A stretch of 64,000 bases of DNA from Sycon ciliatum (Eukaryota > Porifera > Calcarea > Leucosolenida > Sycettidae): positions 20,134,371 to 20,198,370 of the forward strand of contig NC_088655.1 of assembly GCF_964019385.1 (NCBI RefSeq), written 5' to 3'. Below, one piece after another: positions 47,390-64,000 of the stretch (positions are counted from its first letter, which is position 1; every line of letters begins with the position of its first letter). Under the pieces are notes generated by a model, which was not told the DNA's origin, ran no database searches, and saw only the letters and a list, made by a program, of their open reading frames with translations. The translations under genes were made by a program, and so were the position numbers.

Positions 47390-47436
47390 ATGTAGATCTA
47401 CTACACGGCCCACTGGGCACTGGCACTACGGCACTA

Positions 47437-48210
47437 CCGCATTTCCCCGTAAGTTAGTTCTCCCCAATGACTTAGTACCCCCTATAAAAAATACACTTTC
47501 CACTGCCGAGGTTATCACCCCGAAAGACAGTTCCCCCCGAAAGATAGTAAGTTCGTACCCGTCCTACATGTACAGACACCGTACAGTACATACATCATAT
47601 GCACGGACACTAGAGTTGTGTAGGCTTCCCACTGCGTGTGGTTGAGGCTGTGTTTACATGAAGCGTTTCAATCCGGGTTGAGTTCGACCCAGGTCAGATT
47701 TCAACCCGCCATATGGCCATGTACACAAAATGAATGGCGCGTTTACATGGCGTATTGCGCTTGACCCGGGTTGAAATTTCGCCCCGGGTTGATTTCAATC
47801 CTCCCCCCAAGGGGAGGGTTGCCCCCAAGGGGAGGGTTGAAATCAACCCGGGTCTAGAAAATCGTACAAACGTACTTCTGTGCGTATCTCGCGCCAGGTT
47901 TGAACGGCACTGCAGATGCAAATTTCGCGCGAACGGATTCACGTGACCATACAGGACTGTAGAAGTGGACTTTTGGCGGCATATCAGTATTTGACCCGGG
48001 TCAACTGTCTTCATGTAAAAGCTCACCTCTTTTGTCTATCGTACAGACTTTCAACCCGGGCTGAACTCGACCCGGGTTTAAATTTCTCATGTAAACACAG
48101 CCTTACCCCGTAGTCCCCGAAAGATAGTACCACCCCCGAAAGTTAGTAGATCTACTCATGTGGCTGCTAAGTTCGAAAGTTAGAACGTACTAACTTATGG
48201 GGAAATGCGA
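47437..48210. mobile_element. 774-bp MITE with CCGCATTTCCCC ends
   Basis: The left end ccgcatttccccgtaagtta pairs with taacttatggggaaatgcga. TA flanks it (47435-47436, 48211-48212). Subterminal words ccccgaaagatagta are repeated at both sides. It hosts a nested element at 47645-48103. Confidence 0.88.
47645..48103. mobile_element. 459-bp nested MITE with AGGCTGTGTTTACATG ends
   Basis: aggctgtgtttacatga pairs exactly with tcatgtaaacacagcct. The interior repeats the word gacccgggttgaa in both orientations and has a tandem ccccaaggggagggttg pair near 47805-47840. Confidence 0.9.
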
Positions 48211-48448
48211 TAGTACAGTAGTAGATCTACTACACTGTAGACTGTAAATAATTTTACAGTCATTAAAAAAATAAAAAAATAATATAATGCACTGTAGACT
48301 GTAGACTGTAGAGTAGTGTAGCCTCGGCTGTACTGTAGCCTACACAAAGGCTACAGTGTATATTAGCCTGATAGAGTAGATCTACTATGGCGTAGAGTCA
48401 CTCTGTCTACTACTACAGTACAGTAGTACTACTACAGTACAGTTGTAC

Positions 48449-49819
48449 CAGGGGCGTAGGCAGGGGGGGGGGGGTGCTTTGGGTGCCAAAGAACCCCCCT
48501 CAAAAATTTCGATCTTGTTTCACTGCTGGTTCGAGAGAGAGAGAGACCATAGTATTACAGTATAGTATACGCAGACCGCTGATCACATGCGTGCCACTCT
48601 GCACATCGCACACTGTAGCCATCCCTGTTCAGACCAGGAAGTAGTAGGTACTACTCCCTGGTCTAGACCTGCAAGTACAATGTATCTGAAACCAATCCAC
48701 ATGCAGTGGACTATTAATTTTTGTCTCATGTCATGATTGGCCATTTTGCAATGAAATTTCTAGTCAAGGGAACTCCGCTTCGTGCCTGCTGTTGTGCAGT
48801 GTCACATCCGGCCTCAGCAGGCTCAGCGCATGATTTGCATCGCACTCCACATGTTTTGTTTGAAGTAAGGAATCATACAAACACGCCATTGGTGGAAGCA
48901 AGGAAGTAGCAACGCGGTCTATGGACGGAAAGCACACGTCAGATATAGCAGTTTACTCTCGCTATGTTTTGTATAATGTAGTTCTGGCTGTTTATTGGTC
49001 TTGATGGAGGTTGTGGCCCGGAAAGGCACAGTTTCTTTCAAGTGTTGCAAGTGTGGGTACAGCAGCAGAAGAGTGAAAGTAATGTTGAAGCGCAGTTTGA
49101 GTTTTTGTGGGGAATAACTTAGTGTAGGTTTGATCAAGGATGCACTATCAAACATGGCTCGAGAAATCCCACTTTAAAAGTTCGATGGAGAGTGTGATAA
49201 TTCTGGAGAAAGCAGCATCCAGGACTTTGTCCATCATTAGTTGGAAGCAGGGAGTAGTAAAATATCATAATAATTACTACTCCCTGGTTGGAGATTTGCC
49301 ATTCACTGATTGATTTTCAGCGTCAAATTTTTTTGTAGGGGTGAATTTTGCTCCCCCCCCCCCCCCATAGGGCTTGAAAGTGCTACGTCACAGCATAGCA
49401 ACAATTTCAAAAATTCAAAAACTGGATCCACTTGGATCCAGTTTTTGTATGGATCCAAGCACATTTCAAGCGGTCTTACCCACAGCATGGTGATGTAGCC
49501 AGTGAAACTGACTGATTTGGCTACTGGGGGCGGGGTTACAACTGGTGGCGAAATAAAAGTCACACCTGCATGCGCCATGAGTGGGTTGCTATGCACCCAC
49601 ATACTTAGGCAATAGCACAGTCACACCTTAGTGGATCCAAAAATAGAAATCTGATGTCAACTTACTACTCCCTGGCCGTTTTGACGTCATCACTTTCAAG
49701 CCCTATTTCACGGATAGAATAATGTGCATGAAACTTAAAAGGACCAACATAAGTGCATGTACTTTTGTGTGGGGAAAGTCGTGGCACCCCCCTTGATCAC
49801 TATCCTGGCTATGCCCCTG
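48449..49819. mobile_element. 1.4 kb hAT-like non-autonomous element
   Basis: The left caggggcgtaggcagg pairs with the right cctggctatgcccctg. CAGGGGC termini are typical of hAT elements. The flanking 8-mers do not match, so the assignment is tentative. The word actactccctgg occurs several times inside and a smaller MITE is nested at 49380-49703. Confidence 0.65.
49380..49703. mobile_element. 324-bp MITE with GGGCTTGAAAGTG ends
   Basis: gggcttgaaagtg pairs with cactttcaagccc. TA flanks it (49378-49379, 49704-49705). It contains an almost perfect 32-bp palindrome at 49416-49447 built on actggatcca. Confidence 0.85.
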
Positions 49820-50094
49820 TAAGCAGAGCTTCATTGTTGGCCTCAAGTCAATTTATGCGGTGAGGTGGGGGTGGGGGACACGTTAGTTCAACTTAGTTGC
49901 ATTCATGTTACCCTTACTTGGAGTACTGACTTTAAGATTGAGAAACACAAAATTAATAATTCATTCATGCTGTAATTGTGCTGTGCGCTGCTGAATCAGG
50001 GCGCTGTGCAACCCCAGACCTGCACTCTGCAGACACTGGGCTGCGTACTTGTGCATTGCATCGAGCAACCCCAAACCTGTAAGCACTGGACTGA

Positions 50095-50096
<2 letters not shown>

Positions 50097-50178
<82 letters not shown>

Positions 50179-50210
50179 TGGTGTGTGTGGTGTGTGTGTG
50201 TGTGGTGTGT

Positions 50211-50297
<87 letters not shown>

Positions 50298-50338
50298 TGG
50301 TGTGTGTGGTGTGTGTGGTGTGTGTGTGTGTGGTGTGT

Positions 50339-50398
<60 letters not shown>
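50097..50398. repeat. (TG)n with duplicated GGTGTG-interrupted blocks
   Basis: Two successive blocks of pure (TG)n are each followed by similarly spaced ggtgtgtg interruptions (50170-50212 and 50290-50342). This suggests a duplication of about 120 bp within the microsatellite. Confidence 0.95.
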
Positions 50399-50399
<1 letters not shown>

Positions 50400-50859
50400 T
50401 GATGCTGTTGTGTGCATCAGGATAGCAAGATTGTGCTCTGCTAGAGTCCTGGTGGCCACTGATGTGTGTCAGGTGGGACATCAGCATCAGCAGGAACTAC
50501 CCACGCTGCAGTGATCGGTGATACTGTTGACAGCGATTGGGGACATTGTTGTTCTTATCCCAAATATGGATGGTGAGTGTGTGTCGCAACACCGTAACGA
50601 TAGCCAAGCTCTATCAGTGCGCTAAACTATCCACAAATAAGGAATTCGGGTGGACACACCCGTTACCGTAGCGCTGGACATCCGAACCAGTTCCGTTATA
50701 TCACGACGTTTTTTCGGCACTTGCAACAATGAATGCCTTATTTCAGAGACGAAGCTCCGGGAAGCCTCTGCCCTTCTTCAGATTACGGTGAAGTCTGTAC
50801 GCCATAGTGGTTGTCTCTTGTACACTCTCTCAGCATCCTTACACACTGTAACACATGTA

Positions 50860-51307
50860 CAGGTGGAATCCTCATAATTCGAATATGGCTTAATTCGAAC
50901 ATAGCGCTTAGTTATTACTTCGAAGTAGAAGTTTTCCAGGACCGATTTCTATCAATACGATTCCCACATAACAATTTCTGATAATTTGAACCTCGAACTG
51001 GACACGTCCGGTTCATTAGAAGTCCTACGGGTTCCACTTACATAGAAAATGCATAGGATTTGTGCTGATAATTCGAAGTTGGCAAAGTGTAATTCGAAGT
51101 TCACTGTACACTGTACCGTGTGGTCAGTTCAGTTGAGCAGGCTGTGCCGGTCAGTTCAGTATCCATGAAATCTGTGTCTAAGGTCCATAGTGCAACTTTG
51201 CGTGACCATGAGAGCGTTTTGACATACTTATTGTCTTGTGGGTTCATGTTTGGATAATTAGAGTGTCCGGATAATTAGAAGTATTTTCCTGGGTGGGATT
51301 CCACCTG
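50860..51307. mobile_element. 448-bp MITE with CAGGTGGAATCC ends
   Basis: caggtggaatcc pairs with ggattccacctg. TA flanks it (50858-50859, 51308-51309). The internal words taattcgaa and ggataattagaa are iterated. Confidence 0.88.
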
Positions 51308-51848
51308 TACTGGGTTTTGAGAAAATAGGGCAGAGACTGAATTATGCTTTCCCATGGTATGATTTTTCTTCAAGTGCTCATGGGCTCAAATTTTGGTCAG
51401 AATTTTGAAGCAATAGGGGGTGAGACATAGTGCATGCAGGCGACATGACGTCTCGCTGACCATTCCCTGTGCCACCTGCATGATGTGGTAGATTATTTGA
51501 AGGACACTCACAGCTGAAACCAAGAGTATAATATAAGCCCCCAAGAGTGTGCAACTGCTGATATCCTTTCTATTGGGTTCGCCGACGGCGAAAACTCACA
51601 TCACGCGGTGCAGTGTCGCAGTCATACGTTTCCAGCCCGTTTTTCACGAGCAGCGGAGTAATGAAAAACATTCTCTGACAGAAACTCACTGTGCGTATGC
51701 GAATCCCGAGCATGATCATGGCAGATATTCGGATTGCGCGCATGCTATCCTTCATCTGTACGTAGTACAAAACGTACCTGAGAAACTGATGTGAATTTTC
51801 GCCATCGGACATCCCATATGCAGAGTTGCACACTCTTGGGATGTTATA

Positions 51849-52257
51849 CCATAGAATCCCGCGGATAAGCCCACCCGCGTAAAAGCCCCTGCCCGCGCAT
51901 AAGCCCAGGGAAAGTTCGAACATCACAAAGCTTCATGGGCCTATAGCCTAGGTCATACCGAGAGTCCATCAATTATGGACTCTTGGCCATACCATGTATG
52001 TACATGTACATGTACAGGTACGTACTACATGCACATTATAGTTTTTTTCGTACATTTCAGCACAATCATCGGTTGTTTTTGTTTGCACAGTGGTTTTCAG
52101 CAATGTACTTCTCACTACCTTGATACTTTTCGATAGCGCAACTTAGATGTCGGCGTATAAGCCCATGCCCGTGTATAAGCCCATGTTCTTGTATAAGCCC
52201 ACCAAAATGTCCTTGTGAAACAGATAAGCCCATGGGCTTTTCCGCGGGATTCTACGG
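51849..52257. mobile_element. 409-bp MITE with iterated TATAAGCCCA core
   Basis: ccatagaatcccgcgg pairs with ccgcgggattctacgg. TA flanks it (51847-51848, 52258-52259). The word ataagccca appears at least seven times in direct orientation (for example 51864, 51900, 52154, 52172, 52190). The subterminal sequence is the same word. Confidence 0.9.
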
Positions 52258-52271
52258 TAATTTACTGTAGA

Positions 52272-52466
52272 AGCAAAAATATTCGTCTGAAATTTAATTT
52301 CGTCTTTTTCGTCCAAGGAGCTTTTGGACTAAATTAAATGCCGGACTGATGTTGATTTGTCCAGCTTTTCAATACACTTTTATTATAATCCATGGACGAA
52401 ATTTACAACCGGACGAACTCCCTTTCTTTGGAGTTGACGAAATTATTGACCGACGACATTTTCTGC
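52272..52466. mobile_element. ~195-bp dispersed repeat, copy 2 (GACGAAATTTA family)
   Basis: Direct partner of 14722-14914, sharing ttttggactaaattaaatgc and gacgaaattattgaccgac. It starts about 15 bases after the preceding MITE. Confidence 0.8.
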
Positions 52467-52589
52467 CTATGCAGTATTTATAGTCTTGCTGCAACTGGCA
52501 GGGCGTTGAGGTGTTTATATCATGTACAGGTCAATCTAACCTCTCCTGACCAAGTTCTTGCATGGCTGATATCAACGAGAGATCAACTA

Positions 52590-52599
52590 TGTGTGCATG

Positions 52600-52632
<33 letters not shown>

Positions 52633-52709
52633 ACGTACACGTGTGTGCGAGTGTGTGTGTGTGTGTGTGGGCGTGCGCACGCGTGCGTGTGTGCGTGTGT
52701 GCATGTGTT

Positions 52710-52753
<44 letters not shown>

Positions 52754-52790
52754 TGTGTGGGTGTGTGGGTACATGGATGTCTGCGTGTGC
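52590..52790. repeat. compound (TG)n microsatellite
   Basis: Imperfect TG with gcgtgcgcacgcgtgcg and gtttg interruptions. It ends about 25 bases before the CARD-like exon acceptor and may form part of that intron's 3' end. Confidence 0.93.
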
Positions 52791-52814
52791 ATGATATTGC
52801 GGCATTCTACGCAG

Positions 52815-53111
52815 ACAATCCATTCCATAGTGGTACGTTCGTCAATAGCGTCCTGGTGTGGATGAACGATTTGGACCCGGATCGATTTCGCAACATTGCG
52901 CAACGGAAGGACTTGTTAGATTTCGAATCCATTAGGACGCTAGAAAGAATAAACAAGAATGAAGGACCGTCTCAGCACAATCGAAAGCTGATCTATATGA
53001 TTGCTGCCGGAGAGATGGAAACATATCTGAAACTCTGTGACGTTGTCAAGGTGATGGGTTTTAAAACGCGCTACGATGAAATGATCAGCATTGTGAAAGA
53101 CCGTCTTGAAG
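52815..53111 (+). CDS. CARD-like death-fold exon, phase 1-1
   Basis: The acceptor ctacgcag precedes AC|AAT|CCA (phase 1). The frame reads [20 protein letters not shown], then [14 protein letters not shown], then [20 protein letters not shown], then [15 protein letters not shown] gtgaat donor after CTTGAAG gives 297 bp and phase 1 out. It is clearly homologous to the exon at 63083-63388: both start NPF, and both have LDPD-F-R, HN-K, GEM-TY and RY--MI. Without splicing the frame would run to a stop at 53255-53257 through less conserved residues. Other exons of this + strand gene are not seen. Its downstream side enters a microsatellite and the assembly gap. Confidence 0.7.
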
Positions 53112-53280
53112 GTGAATTTATACTGATACAAACTGGGAAGGTGTATAATGTGTATGTTGAACAATCATTTTTATATCAGACCAAAGCATTGACCGAGTGT
53201 TCAAACTGCGGGAAGCATAGAAAACTGGGCACTAAATTTTGTGACAAGTTTTCATAGGCAGTATTGAAATTCTTACATAC

Positions 53281-53336
53281 CCACACACACACACACACAC
53301 ACACACCACCACCACCACCACCACATGTGCACTTTT

Positions 53337-53386
<50 letters not shown>

Positions 53387-53402
53387 TGTGTGTGTGTGTG
53401 TG

Positions 53403-53448
<46 letters not shown>

Positions 53449-53456
53449 GCTGCATT
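53281..53456. repeat. (CA)n, (CCA)n, (TG)n and (GA)n tracts at gap edge
   Basis: Four simple repeats follow one another up to the N run, probably the reason the assembly broke here. Confidence 0.95.
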
Positions 53457-53656
53457 NNNNNNNNNNNNNNNNNNNNNNNNNNNNNNNNNNNNNNNNNNNN
53501 NNNNNNNNNNNNNNNNNNNNNNNNNNNNNNNNNNNNNNNNNNNNNNNNNNNNNNNNNNNNNNNNNNNNNNNNNNNNNNNNNNNNNNNNNNNNNNNNNNNN
53601 NNNNNNNNNNNNNNNNNNNNNNNNNNNNNNNNNNNNNNNNNNNNNNNNNNNNNNNN
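53457..53656. other. assembly gap, 200 N
   Basis: A run of exactly 200 N, likely a placeholder of arbitrary length. Confidence 0.99.
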
Positions 53657-54690
53657 GTGCCCCAGGGCCGAAAGCATGAAGCGCGGGGCGCTGAACATTG
53701 TTCAGACGCTGGAGGTGACTCTGCGCAGCTCCCATCTATACAAGAGGCGCATACTCCATGACTGGTCGTACGAACGCCTTGTATACGGTCGTCCGGCTCG
53801 CGGGGGTGAGTATGTGGGCGGCTCTGTTTAGGACCCCAAGCCGTTGGCGTGCACGGGTGGCTACGGAGCGTAGGTGATCGCTGAAGGTCAACTTGGCGTC
53901 CACCTTCACACCAAGGAGGGTGATGGTGGTTGTCTCGGGCACCAGTGTGCTACCAAACAGGAGTGGGGGAGATCTAAGCCGGTGCGTCTGAGGGTGGCTG
54001 TCATGGCCTGGGATTTGGTCGGTTCAAACATCACTTTCCATGTACGACCCCACTCGTGCAGTCGGTCAACGGACACCTGCAGTGATTGCGCGGCGGCTGT
54101 TGGGGTCTGCTGTGAGGTGACTAAGCTGTACAAAGTTGTGTCATCAGCATAGGCCTCCAAGCTGGCGCCGTCAGCGAGAACATCTGGCGCGTCGTTGACG
54201 TAGGCCAGGAAAAGCGTTGGTCCAAGGATGCTTCCCTGGGGGACTCCAGCGGAGGTCGTATACCTAGATGATGTCCGCCCTCCAACGAGGCACTGTAGGG
54301 AACGCGTGTCCAGGTACGAGGCCAGCCATCTCTGAAGCGGACCATCGATGCCTAGGCTACGCACCTTGTGGAGGAGGCCGACATGTGAGACACGATCAAA
54401 CGCTCCTGCGATGTCCACAGCAAGGATACGAGCCGCCCCTCCACAGCCCACAGCGCTTGCCCAGGCAGTTTGGAGAGCTTGCAAAGCGTCCGATGTCCCG
54501 AGGCCTCTGCGAAATCCAAACTGGTGCGACGTGAGCAGATGGTGGTCCTCAAAATAGTTTACGATGCTTCTGTTTACAAGAGTTTCCATTACTTTCGAGA
54601 TTATGCACAGTAAGGATACGGGCCTGTAGTTCTTAAGGGTTGAGCGGGAAGATCGCTTGTGGATCGGGACCACGTTGGCCGTCTTCCACA
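53657..54690 (-). pseudogene. LINE reverse transcriptase fragment
   Basis: The minus frame shows the RT blocks in order: VVPIHKRSSRSTLKNYRPVS, then QFGFRRGLGTSDAL, LAVDIAGAFDRVSHVGLL, AGVPQGSILGPTLFLAYVND, and the catalytic EAYADDTTLYS. After a frameshift near 53930 it continues with ITLLGVKVDAKLTFSDHL and YKAFVRPVMEYAPLVW. The order and motifs fit a jockey/CR1-like non-LTR element. The 5' part (endonuclease) is missing and the 3' part is lost in the assembly gap. It is a different family from the LINE at 15.8 kb, which has FADD and zinc fingers. Confidence 0.9.
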
Positions 54691-54889
54691 GTATACTTAG
54701 ATAGTAATGGGAAGGGTCTGAAAAGGTATAGCCCCTGCAGTAACCAAAAGCATACTGTCAGGTGCTCTCAATTTGTCGATTTTGGGGTAAATTTACATGT
54801 TACTGCCATCAATAAAATTGGACCTGCTTCATGAATTTACTTTAAATTTGGTAAGGATGTTCCTTTGATTGATGAAAAAGTGCCTGGCA

Positions 54890-54895
54890 TTTATT
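54890..54895 (-). terminator. candidate AATAAA polyadenylation signal
   Basis: On the minus strand AATAAA lies about 240 bases beyond the stop codon of the CARD/TRADD-N-like gene. Confidence 0.4.
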
Positions 54896-55132
54896 GTCAA
54901 GTTTCATGTTTCTGTTACCACCAGAACATTCCTTTGGGGTCGATCATAGAAACTACTCTTGTCAAAACTGCTGCCAAAAAAGAAGAGTTTTCCCCGGGAG
55001 GCTCGAACCTACAAGGGCAAAAAGTCGAAATATTTATACTCCAAACCTGGGCACAAGGATGCTTAAAGGACTATTTTTCGTTTTAGGTACGAGCCACCTT
55101 AAGAACCAACTGCCACAGCGATCAAACTGGCA

Positions 55133-63388
<8,256 letters not shown>

Positions 63389-63656
63389 CTGAAGAAAGAG
63401 AAATTGATCACAAACAAGACACTCATGTGTGTTGTGAGGAACCGTAAATTTCTAGTAATGTTGCTGTGGATCAGGTTTCATGCCGGTACCAGGTGGAGCT
63501 CCTGGAATTCTGGCCTGGATTTTCAGCATTTAAGCGGTGTTCTATTTGATTGAGCATCTAACGCATTGCAGCGGAAAAGTACACAATAGTAAAGAGTACT
63601 TTTGATGCTCGTAGTAACTTTTAGCACAATATGTCCCTCCCTTCCCATTGCTGTTA

Positions 63657-63756
63657 AGGTGGTGGTGTGGGTGGTCTTTATGGTGGTGGTGGTGGTGGTG
63701 GTGGTGGTTGTGGATGTTGTGGTGGTGTTGGCGGCGGCGGCGGCGGCGGCGGTGGT
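63657..63756. repeat. (GGT)n/(GGC)n trinucleotide tract
   Basis: GGT repeats run into GGC repeats near 63730. Confidence 0.95.
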
Positions 63757-63832
63757 GCTGCTGCTAGCCTGGTCTACTCCACACAGCTGTTTGAAGTAGC
63801 TTTTTCTGGCCAATGAATGGTAACCACTCAGA

Positions 63833-63960
63833 AGAATGAAATAAGAGCGAGGAGAATGAGAAAGAGAAGAAAGGCGTGTGCGACCATAGTCGTCGATAAT
63901 TGAACCCGCAACCTCTCAATAGGAAATCGACTGCACCTACCACTGCACCATATGGCCCAC
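63833..63960 (-). mobile_element. tRNA-derived SINE, copy 2
   Basis: Matches 25308-25432: the minus strand has tggtgcagtggtaggtgcag and gttgcgggttcaatt promoter boxes, and the same ttctcattctcctcgctctt tail. Possible flanking duplication agaagaat (63831 and 63986). Confidence 0.75.
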
Positions 63961-64000
63961 ATACGGGTTGGTATGGTGGAGCAGAGAAGAATAGTGTACA

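Noticed and set aside
63884-63957. Genuine tRNA gene on the minus strand
   Set aside because: Promoter boxes are present, but the acceptor stem is mismatched, the anticodon arm is abnormal and a second copy shares the non-tRNA tail; a SINE fits better.

Overview
This window is nuclear DNA from a multicellular animal. Coding sequence is split into short exons with GT/AG junctions, and the gaps are filled with tRNA-derived SINEs, LINE fragments, a protein-primed DNA polymerase B remnant (Polinton/Maverick type), many non-autonomous inverted-repeat DNA transposons, very long microsatellites and many poly-G/poly-C runs. Death-fold and ankyrin exons beside a Polinton fragment suggest an invertebrate, perhaps an early-branching marine one such as a sponge or cnidarian. 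I cannot name the species. One 200-base N gap (53457-53656) shows this is a draft scaffold.

Left part (0-21 kb, + strand): a 2.5 kb fold-back transposon (379-2902) abuts a tandem array (2905-7609) of seven units of about 679 bp. Each unit carries one 99-bp, phase-0 exon encoding exactly one 33-residue ankyrin repeat. The array ends abruptly at a polymerase B fragment, followed by a SINE with clear target-site duplications. A short acidic linker exon (9983-10034) and a CARD-like exon (19439-19817) continue in compatible splice phase, so the region may hold one ankyrin-CARD gene. It is spread over 16 kb and its introns have been invaded by fold-back elements, a 510-bp (TG)n tract and a decayed LINE with three C-terminal zinc fingers. 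A RhoGAP-like terminal exon lies at 20803-21316.

Middle part: a minus-strand coiled-coil gene occupies 23064 to about 29.8 kb, with at least seven exons whose phases fit. From 30 to 52 kb there is almost no convincing coding sequence. This stretch is a mosaic of nested small DNA transposons, a near-perfect 621-bp palindrome and a 1.1 kb dispersed duplication.

Right part (52.8-64 kb): a second CARD-like exon lies on the + strand (52815-53111). After the gap comes a LINE reverse transcriptase fragment (minus). Then comes a well-supported minus-strand gene of at least seven exons (63388 down to 55133). It encodes a CARD-like domain, long Ala/Ser/Thr linkers and a C-terminal alpha/beta domain resembling TRADD-N/effector-associated modules. 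Every internal junction is phase 1.

The recurrent theme is a death-fold/ankyrin immune-like gene neighbourhood. The three CARD-like exons are phase-1 symmetric, or would be after correcting one frameshift. The ankyrin exons vary at presumed binding-surface residues while their introns stay nearly identical. The second theme is a set of unrelated TA-target miniature transposons whose cores are tandemly iterated.
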